DNA of 11,220 bases, taken from the NCBI GenBank assembly GCA_021791235.1, contig JAJYXA010000434.1:1-11220 (forward strand). The letters run 5' to 3'. A program made the position numbers and the translations under genes. The notes under the pieces are model-generated. The model saw only the letters and a program-made list of their open reading frames with translations, was not told the DNA's origin and did no database searches. Positions 6,494 through 11,220 of this stretch are shown in pieces (the first letter of the stretch is position 1; the number at the start of each line of letters is the position of its first letter). The stretch comes from Pseudomonadota bacterium (GTDB taxonomy: Bacteria > Pseudomonadota > Gammaproteobacteria > Burkholderiales > Thiobacillaceae).

Positions 6494-6513
6494 ACGTGCC
6501 ATGTCCGGCACGT
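6494..6513. other. Hairpin in the divergent intergenic region
   Basis: ACGTGCC (6494-6500) and GGCACGT (6507-6513) form a perfect 7-bp inverted repeat with a 6-base gap, about 115 bp upstream of the acidic ORF and 200 bp upstream of the PEP-CTERM gene at 6713. The sequence ATGTCCGGC occurs twice close by (near 6465 and 6501). It could be an operator between the divergent genes; this is weak. I found no convincing -35/-10 pair in 6379-6712. Confidence 0.3.
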
Positions 6514-6575
6514 CGTGAGCACCACTTGCTGCAACATTAGATGCGTAAAACTACGAGCGTACTGAAAAAGCCACA

Positions 6576-6591
6576 CCCGCCGCGAGGCGGG
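6576..6591. other. GC hairpin with GNRA-type loop in the 6713 leader
   Basis: CCCGCC-GCGA-GGCGGG forms a 6-bp GC stem closed by a GCGA tetraloop when read on the plus strand. Read on the minus strand, the hairpin is followed after 6-7 bases by TTTTT, so it could be a weak minus-strand terminator. It lies 120 bp upstream of the PEP-CTERM start. Confidence 0.35.
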
Positions 6592-6712
6592 GTCGGAAAC
6601 GCCAGGATCTGCGCGGCTTCGGGAGAAGCGTCGTATGCGCAGACAGCCGGTTGCCAGTCACTTCACGCGCTTGGGATGGTTCTGCTTGCCAACTTTAATC
6701 TGGGAGAACTTC

Positions 6713-7234
6713 ATGTACCGCATCAAAGCTCTGCTCGGCCTGCTGCTGGCCGGATTCATGGGAACTGCCGCCGCCGTCGGTCCGGGCGATCTCGGCAACC
6801 TGAGCGGCCAGACCGTCAGCATCGGCAACTCGTTCGGCGCCGGCGCGGCGTTCAGCGACGAATACCTTTTCGACATCCTGCCGGAGTCCGTCACGGTCGG
6901 CACCGCCGTCACGATCAACCTGGATATTCCGCAATTCGCGGGGCAGGAATTCGCCATCGAGAATTTTGCGGTGGCGTTCAAGGACAATCTGGGTACCACG
7001 ATCGCCAGCGACACCCAGACTTCGCCGACCGACTACACGCTTTCGATTTTCGCCAACCTGTTTCCGGCCAACGATTACAGGTTCGTGGTGTCGGGCGACG
7101 TGACCGGGACGATGGGTGGCAGCTACGGTGGCGTGCTGCAGGCCGCCCCGGTGCCCGAGGCGGAGGCCTACACCATGTTGCTGGCCGGTCTGGGCCTGGT
7201 CGGCTTCATGGTGTCGCGCCGCCGTACTGCCTGA
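6713..7234 (+). CDS. PEP-CTERM protein, probable FxDxF type
   Basis: This 173-aa exported protein starts at ATG 6713, preceded by GGGAG (6702-6706). That is a better start than 6635 because it places the signal peptide (MYRIKALLGLLLAGF, cleavage near AAA-21) at the N-terminus. The mature part has FSDEYLF (47-53), matching the F-x-D-x-F/Y pattern of a PEP-CTERM subfamily, then alternating beta-type segments without Cys. The tail is VPEAE (147-151), a hydrophobic stretch ending GLVGFMV, then RRR. As in the protein from 5055, the motif is PEA rather than PEP. No terminator with a T-run separates it from the next gene 105 bp downstream, so the two may be co-transcribed. The function is unknown; surface or matrix location is inferred from the tail. 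Confidence 0.88.
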   Translation: MYRIKALLGLLLAGFMGTAAAVGPGDLGNLSGQTVSIGNSFGAGAAFSDEYLFDILPESVTVGTAVTINLDIPQFAGQEFAIENFAVAFKDNLGTTIASDTQTSPTDYTLSIFANLFPANDYRFVVSGDVTGTMGGSYGGVLQAAPVPEAEAYTMLLAGLGLVGFMVSRRRTA

Positions 7235-7339
7235 TTTCTGCCGGTTTGCCCGGCGCGCGATTGAGGATGCAACCCGCGAAGACGGGGCGGCACTCACCCG
7301 CACGCGGCAGAGTCCGATTCTTGACGAAAGGGAAGCATC

Positions 7340-7723
7340 ATGATGTTCAAACACGCCGCCGTCGCCGCTTCGCTCGGCCTGCTGTTCGCGGGCCATGCCC
7401 TGGCGGTGGCCAACGGCGGCTTCAGCCAGCCCGGGCTCACCGGTCGTGACACGCTGGGCGATGTCGCCGGGAGCTTCGGCGGCGGCGCGCGGACGACTTC
7501 ATCGGTCGATCATGAAGACGGCCTGCCGGATGCCCCCGCAACATACGACGCGTCAGGCATCGCGGCGGCCGAGGCCGGCGTGCCCGGCGGCGCGGAAGAA
7601 TTCTCCGGCCTGGCGATCAGCGTCGCGCCGGTGCCGGAACCGAAAGACTGGCTGCTGCTGATGCTTGCCGGCATCGGCCTGGTCGGCCTGATGGTGGGGC
7701 GGAACAGGCGTCGCCCGTTCTGA
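7340..7723 (+). CDS. Short PEP-CTERM protein
   Basis: This 127-aa protein has a good Shine-Dalgarno sequence (AAAGGGA 7327-7333) before the tandem ATG codons 7340/7343. The signal peptide runs to about HALA-22. The mature part is only about 75 residues, rich in Gly and Ala, has no Cys and shows no recognisable fold (GSFGGGA, then an acidic patch DHEDGLPD). The tail has a full PEP motif, VPEPK (98-102), then DWLLLMLAGIGLVGLMVG and an Arg-rich end. It is likely a small surface or matrix protein. Its PEPKDW signature differs from the PEAE of its two neighbours. It is followed by the strong terminator at 7794. Confidence 0.85.
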   Translation: MMFKHAAVAASLGLLFAGHALAVANGGFSQPGLTGRDTLGDVAGSFGGGARTTSSVDHEDGLPDAPATYDASGIAAAEAGVPGGAEEFSGLAISVAPVPEPKDWLLLMLAGIGLVGLMVGRNRRRPF

Positions 7724-7793
7724 TCGCGCGCCAGCCGGATCGGTGCTGCGTGCATTCCCAGGCGGTTCCGCAGGCCTCTCCTGCACTCCGCTG

Positions 7794-7817
7794 GCGGGCC
7801 TTCCGGCCCGCTTTTTT
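7794..7817 (+). terminator. Intrinsic terminator of the PEP-CTERM pair
   Basis: GCGGGCC (7794-7800), loop TTCC, GGCCCGC (7805-7811), then TTTTTT. The stem is a perfect 7-bp GC stem with an immediate T-run, 71 bp past the stop codon of the third PEP-CTERM gene. Confidence 0.9.
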
Positions 7818-7898
7818 GATTTGGCGGCGGCGGGGCTTGACCGCCCGTCCGCGATACGCGCATCACGGGAAAAATTTTCCTGCGACGAGGGGAGAGAG

Positions 7899-7976
7899 AT
7901 GAGCAGGCATGGCGTCGTGTGCGGCCTGGCGTTCATGGCCGCGCTGGGCAATACATCGGCGATTGGCGGGCGTTAA
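7899..7976 (+). pseudogene. Truncated start of a secreted protein gene, ending in the REP array
   Basis: A strong Shine-Dalgarno tract (GAGGGGAGAGAG, 7887-7898) directly precedes ATG 7899. The 25-residue frame begins like a signal peptide (MSRHGVVCGLAFMAALGN, then TSA). It stops at TAA 7974-7976, 14 bp inside the first repeat unit of the array that begins near 7961. The last codons are therefore repeat sequence, which suggests that a gene, perhaps a fourth PEP-CTERM gene, was cut by array insertion or a deletion ending at the array. No 3' remainder is recognisable after the array (8261-8307). A functional leader peptide is the alternative. Confidence 0.45.
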
Positions 7977-8260
7977 CGTTTGTCGGGGGTGATGGCGGGT
8001 TTCACCCACCCTACGATGATGCGAGGGTGCGTAGGGTGGGCGGAGCCCACGCGGTGCGGCGATTGGCGGGCGTTAACGTTTGTCGGGGGGTGATGGCGGG
8101 TTTCACCCACCCTACGATGATGCGAGGGTGCGTAGGGTGGGCGGAGCCCACGCGGTGCGGCGATTGGCGGGCGTTAACGTTTGTCGGGGGGTGATGGCGG
8201 GTTTCACCCACCCTACGGTGAGCGAGGGTGCGTAGGGTGGGCGGAGCCCACGCGGTGCGG
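7961..8260. repeat. REP array 1: three tandem units of about 100 bp
   Basis: The units start at 7961, 8061 and 8162 (periods 100 and 101). The second is one G longer in the linker, and the third is about 2 bases shorter between its REPs. Each unit has a linker (GATTGGCGGGCGTTAACG), a left REP in reverse orientation (TTTCACCCACCCTACG), a short spacer, and a right REP (CGTAGGGTGGGC, hairpin GTGGGC-GGA-GCCCAC, then GCGG). All three right hairpins carry the same GGA loop. The units are nearly identical, which suggests recent local amplification. The array ends 47 bp before the RAYT start codon. Confidence 0.93.
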
Positions 8261-8307
8261 ATTGCCCGGCCGCTTCCGCTTGGCGTTTCCCATCGCTACC
8301 ATGCCGT

Positions 8308-8850
8308 ATGTCCCGATACCGACGCGCGCTTGTCCCGGGCGGCACCTTCTTCTTCACGGTCAACCTCGCTGACCGGCGCTCCGCCTTGTTGACCCGGCAC
8401 ATCGATTTGTTCCGCGCCGCCTATCGCAGCGTTGTACATGCCCTGCCGTTCGAAACCCTGGCCGTCTGCGTGCTTCCCGACCATGTTCATGCAGTCTGGC
8501 GCTTGCCGCCGGGCGATGCCGATTATTCGCGCCGCTGGCAGCGGATCAAGGCGGGGTTTTCCCAAGCCCTGCCTGCCGATGCCGGCCGCAGCCCGAGCAA
8601 GCAGCGCAGAGGCGAGAGAGGGATCTGGCAACGACGTTTCTGGGAGCATCAAATCCGGGACGACGAAGACTTGCAGAGGCACGTCGATTACATCCATTTC
8701 AATCCGGTCAAGCATGGTTGGGCGAAACAGGTTGTCGAGTGGCCGTATTCCAGTTTTCACCGGTGTGTGCGCGATGGCATGCTGCCGCCGGATTGGGCCG
8801 GCGGGGCCGAGGCGGGCGGCGGCAGTTATGGTGAACGGGACGCCGGGTAG
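8308..8850 (+). CDS. REP-associated tyrosine transposase (RAYT, Y1/HUH family)
   Basis: This 180-aa single-strand DNA nuclease/transposase is related to the IS200/IS605 TnpA family. The HUH motif is PDHVH (57-61) and the catalytic tyrosine is Y128 in HVDYIHFNPVKHG (125-137). Other family segments are the N-terminal YRRALVPGGTFFFTVN, WQRRFWEH (107-114) and EWPYSSFHR (144-152). Length and motif order match intact RAYTs, so it is probably active or only recently inactive. In E. coli the homologue binds and cuts REP hairpins marked by a 5' GTAG. Here it lies between REP arrays (7961-8260 and 8926-9121) whose heads read GTAG. There is no partner resolvase and no IS-type terminal repeat, so this is a domesticated RAYT rather than an insertion sequence. 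No clear Shine-Dalgarno sequence precedes ATG 8308; expression may be low. Confidence 0.95.
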   Translation: MSRYRRALVPGGTFFFTVNLADRRSALLTRHIDLFRAAYRSVVHALPFETLAVCVLPDHVHAVWRLPPGDADYSRRWQRIKAGFSQALPADAGRSPSKQRRGERGIWQRRFWEHQIRDDEDLQRHVDYIHFNPVKHGWAKQVVEWPYSSFHRCVRDGMLPPDWAGGAEAGGGSYGERDAG

Positions 8851-8925
8851 GGGTGCGGGGAGATATTGGGTGGACCCCACCGTCATGTCGTTTCGACGGA
8901 TGCCGGTGCCTGGCGGGGGATCGTA

Positions 8926-9121
8926 CCGCGTGGGCTCCGCCCACCCTACGGCCAGTGCGAGGATGCATAGGGTGGGCGCAGCCCACGCGTCGGTCGGTGC
9001 GAGGATGCATAGGGTGGGCGCAGCCCACGCGTCGGTCGGCGCGAGAGTGCGTAGGGTGGGCGCAGCCCACGCGTCGGTCGGTGCGAGGGTGCGTAGGGTG
9101 GGCGCAGCCCACGCGGTGCGG
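8926..9121. repeat. REP array 2: one inverted REP plus four direct REPs at 42-bp period
   Basis: One reverse-oriented REP (8926-8950, GGA-type loop) is followed by four direct copies whose TAG triplets lie at 8968, 9010, 9052 and 9094, an exact 42-bp period. All four hairpins read GTGGGC-GCA-GCCCAC. The first two heads read GCATAG and the last two GCGTAG. Linkers are CGCGTCGGTCGGTGCGAG-like. The array fills the gap between the convergent ends of the RAYT gene (8850) and the c-di-GMP gene (9140). I see nothing else in 8851-9139. Confidence 0.93.
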
Positions 9122-9139
9122 ACGATGGATTGTGGCGGC

Positions 9140-10960
9140 TCAGGCGCAATCCGCCTCGGGCATGGGTTCCTCGTCCGCCAGCTTGCGGCCGAAGGGCATG
9201 CGGCGCTGATCGATGAACAGGCTGCTGCCGTCGATGCGCTTGGCCATGTGCTTGGCTTCGGAGGCGGCGCGCGCCACTTCCTGATAGTGGTGGAAATGGA
9301 TGGGGTCGACCAGCACCGCGCCGATGGAGAGCGTCATCAACGCGTGAAAGGCCATCGCGCCGCGCCGGTCCTCGCTGCGGTAGCCGCCCGCTGCCACGTG
9401 CTCGGGGGTGAACAGGGCGCGGCATTCGCGATCGAAGCGGGCCAGCATGCCGTAGCAGCGCACTTCCCAGTCCAGGCTCTGGAACAGCACGACGAAATCG
9501 TCGCCGCCGATGTGGCCGATGAAATCGAGCTCGGGGTTGCAGCTTTCGCGCAGGATGCGCGCCAGCAGCTGGATGATGTCGTCGCCGCGGCGGAAGCCGT
9601 AGACGTCGTTGTAGGGCTTGAACTGGTCGAGGTCGAAATACGCGGCGACGAAAGTTTGCTCATTGCGCAGCAGCCGCTCCATGTGCTCCTGGATCGGCAC
9701 GTTGCCGGGCAGGCCGGTCAGCGGGTTGGCGTAGCGCGCGGCGACGATCTGCATGTCGGTCACTTCGCGCATCAGGTCGAAGCCGGAACCCAGTCCCAGG
9801 TAGCGTCCCTCGGTGGTGATGATGAAACCCTGGGTGAAGGCGGTCTTGCCTTTTTTCACCACCAGTTCCGACAGCTCGGTCATGCGCGTGGCCTTGTCGA
9901 CGATGAGCGGATCGGCATCCATGAAATGCGAGCAGGGCTTCTTGCCGTGGAGTTCGCGGCCGTACAGGCCGATGAATCGGTCAAGCAGGGCGGGGCGGTG
10001 GATGATGCCGACCGGAATGCCCTTGTCCACCACCGCCACCGCGTGCAGATCGGGATGCTGCACCATCAGTTCGAGCACGTCCTGGCTGGCTTTCTGCGGC
10101 GAGACGGAGGGCGCCGACATGGCCAGCCTGCCGGCCGAGACGCCCAGACCGTCGCGCGCCTGCGGCATGGGGAACACGCTGACCCTGCCGGACTGCAGGC
10201 AGGCCTGCACCTCGCGCGGCGGCAGCCGGATCGGCACCGGCGAGGGACGGCCGATCAGGTAGCCCTGCGCATAACGGATGCCGAGGTCCTTCAGCACGGC
10301 CAGTTCGGACGCGTTTTCCACGCCTTCCGCAATCACGCAGGAGTGGGCGCCTTCGGCCAGTTGCGTGATTGAGCGCACGAACTGGACCTTGTGGGGATCC
10401 TGGTGGATGTCGGCGATGAAATGCTTGTCGATCTTGACGAAGGCCGGTTTCAGTTCCGACCATAGGCGCAGGCTGGAAAACCCCTCGCCGAGATCGTCGA
10501 TGGCCACTTCGATGTCCGCTGCGCGAAGCCGGGACACGGCTTGCCGCAGATCGCCGTAATCGAGCGCGGCGGTGTTTTCGGTGATTTCGATCACCACCCG
10601 GTTGCTGGCCATGCCGGCTTCGCTCAGCGCGTCCAGCACCGCATCCGGCTCAAACGCCGGGTCCAGCAGGCTGCCGGGCGACAGGTTCACAAACAGCCGT
10701 CCCGGCAGATTCAGCCGGGCAAAGGTCTTCAGCGCCATGCGCGCGCAGGCCCAGTCCAGCTTCGACAGCAGCCCGTGCTGTTCGGCCACGCGGAACAGCG
10801 CCTGCGGCGTGTGCAGCGGGCTGTTCGACGGCCCGCGCGACAGGGCTTCGTAGCCCATCACCCGTCCTTCCACCAGATCGAGCACGGGTTGCAGCAGGAT
10901 CATCAGCCGCGCATTGGACAGGATGTGTTCCAGATGAAAACGCAATTCGTCGTGGCTCAT
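9140..10960 (-). CDS. EAL-CBS-GGDEF domain protein (c-di-GMP turnover or sensing)
   Basis: This 606-aa protein has no signal peptide or membrane segment and is probably cytoplasmic. The EAL domain (about 5-250) keeps the metal and catalytic motifs: E38-A-L, N92 (VNLSP), E125 (EITEN), D155-D156 (DDLGEG), K176 (KID), E212/E215 (AEGVE) and Q232 (QGYLIGRP). Phosphodiesterase activity is therefore likely. A CBS pair (about 279-400) probably binds a nucleotide ligand. The GGDEF domain (about 408-590) has LTGLPGN, D443, N451, D460 and a signature reading GGDDF (485-489), with Asp where the catalytic Glu usually sits. The inhibitory RxxD site reads PELD (476-479), so its Arg is absent. Start ATG 10960 immediately precedes the EAL fold; there is no good Shine-Dalgarno sequence. 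Upstream in-frame codons run into REP array 3. Likely a phosphodiesterase with a weak or regulatory cyclase domain. Confidence 0.93.
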   Translation of the reverse strand: MSHDELRFHLEHILSNARLMILLQPVLDLVEGRVMGYEALSRGPSNSPLHTPQALFRVAEQHGLLSKLDWACARMALKTFARLNLPGRLFVNLSPGSLLDPAFEPDAVLDALSEAGMASNRVVIEITENTAALDYGDLRQAVSRLRAADIEVAIDDLGEGFSSLRLWSELKPAFVKIDKHFIADIHQDPHKVQFVRSITQLAEGAHSCVIAEGVENASELAVLKDLGIRYAQGYLIGRPSPVPIRLPPREVQACLQSGRVSVFPMPQARDGLGVSAGRLAMSAPSVSPQKASQDVLELMVQHPDLHAVAVVDKGIPVGIIHRPALLDRFIGLYGRELHGKKPCSHFMDADPLIVDKATRMTELSELVVKKGKTAFTQGFIITTEGRYLGLGSGFDLMREVTDMQIVAARYANPLTGLPGNVPIQEHMERLLRNEQTFVAAYFDLDQFKPYNDVYGFRRGDDIIQLLARILRESCNPELDFIGHIGGDDFVVLFQSLDWEVRCYGMLARFDRECRALFTPEHVAAGGYRSEDRRGAMAFHALMTLSIGAVLVDPIHFHHYQEVARAASEAKHMAKRIDGSSLFIDQRRMPFGRKLADEEPMPEADCA

Positions 10961-11037
10961 GGAGGGGGCGGAAGAATGCAGGCTTGACGACGATAGGGGG
11001 AAAGCGTTACGCGCGTGTGAAGCAAGAGATTCGAGTG

Positions 11038-11220
11038 GCAGGGTGGGCGCAGCCCACGCGGCGCGGCGGTCGATCCGGCGTGGGCGTTTGCCGGGGCGGG
11101 TAACGGTGGGTTTCACCCACCCTACGATGATGCGCGGGTGCGTAGGGTGGGCGCAGCCCACGCGGTGCGGCGGTCGATCGGGCGCTGGCGTTTGCCGTGG
11201 CGGGTAACGGTGGGTTTCAC
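11038..11220. repeat. REP array 3, continuing beyond the window
   Basis: The array opens with a REP hairpin at about 11038-11062 (head AGGGTGGGC, loop GCA). Units then start at 11065 and 11169, a 104-bp period. Each unit has a linker (GGCGGTCGAT..., GGCGTTTGCCG), a left REP (GGTTTCACCCACCCTACG) and a right REP (CGTAGGGTGGGC, loop GCA). The linker is clearly related to that of array 1. It begins about 78 bp upstream of the c-di-GMP gene start and is cut by the window edge, so its full copy number is not known. Confidence 0.9.

Noticed and set aside
6620..6712. A sigma-54 (-24/-12) promoter before the PEP-CTERM genes, as reported for some PEP-CTERM regulons
   Set aside because: No GG-N10-GC pair with TGGCAC/TTGC-like context was found upstream of 5055, 6713 or 7340.
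8308..8850. An IS200/IS605 insertion sequence
   Set aside because: The protein belongs to the RAYT branch, there is no accessory TnpB, and the flanks are REP arrays rather than single defined element ends.
8708..9112. Minus-strand frame with repeated RRVGCAHPTHPRTD-like peptide, suggesting a repeat protein
   Set aside because: It is made entirely of REP array sequence and antisense RAYT. It has no ribosome site, and similar frames arise at every REP array in the window.
8951..9121. A CRISPR array
   Set aside because: The units are similar throughout, including what would be spacers. The repeated part is a REP hairpin with a GTAG head, and no cas genes are present.
8432..10372. A 646-codon plus-strand open frame spanning array 2 and the c-di-GMP gene, with a 14-residue peptide repeat
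   Set aside because: It is antisense to the well-supported EAL-CBS-GGDEF gene and overlaps the RAYT in another frame. The peptide repeat only reflects the 42-bp (14-codon) period of the REP array.

Overview
The window looks like a GC-rich betaproteobacterial chromosome, probably from a Thiobacillus-, Nitrosomonadales- or Rhodocyclales-like lineage. This placement is inference. It rests on PEP-CTERM proteins, an EAL-CBS-GGDEF protein, an S8 protease with an arginine-ended C-terminal anchor, and many GTAG-headed palindromes beside a REP-associated transposase. No rRNA or tRNA gene or marker protein is present to settle it.

Layout, left to right. (1) 1-492: C-terminal half of a UDP-glucose 4-epimerase (GalE). 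(2) 539-1433: a rhomboid protease gene on the minus strand with a REP pair on each side. (3) 1434-1864: a non-coding leader with an inverted repeat, a hairpin and a good intrinsic terminator, upstream of a large secreted subtilase (1865-4249). (4) 4250-5054: a gene-free stretch holding two diverged copies of a unit of about 315 bp; the second copy ends in a terminator. (5) 5055-7723: three PEP-CTERM surface-protein genes on the plus strand and a small acidic ORF on the minus strand. (6) 7899-9121: a truncated secreted-protein start, a three-unit REP array, a RAYT transposase gene, and a four-copy REP array with an exact 42-bp period. (7) 9140-10960: an EAL-CBS-GGDEF c-di-GMP protein on the minus strand, whose upstream side carries a third REP array that runs off the window.

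Two themes emerge. The first is the cell surface: GalE supplies nucleotide sugars, the PEP-CTERM proteins would be sorted by an exosortase encoded elsewhere, and the subtilase, rhomboid and c-di-GMP protein fit an envelope or biofilm setting. That these work together is inference from neighbourhood only. The second, and the most striking, is a REP/RAYT system caught in place. The RAYT keeps its HUH motif and catalytic Tyr, and it lies between arrays of palindromes headed by GTAG, the tetranucleotide known to mark REPs used by this transposase family. Related palindromes occur at six loci in about 11 kb. They differ by locus in hairpin loop and period, and one array abuts a truncated gene start. 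The tandem repeat at 4392-4860 is a second candidate for something undescribed, possibly a structured plus-strand RNA.
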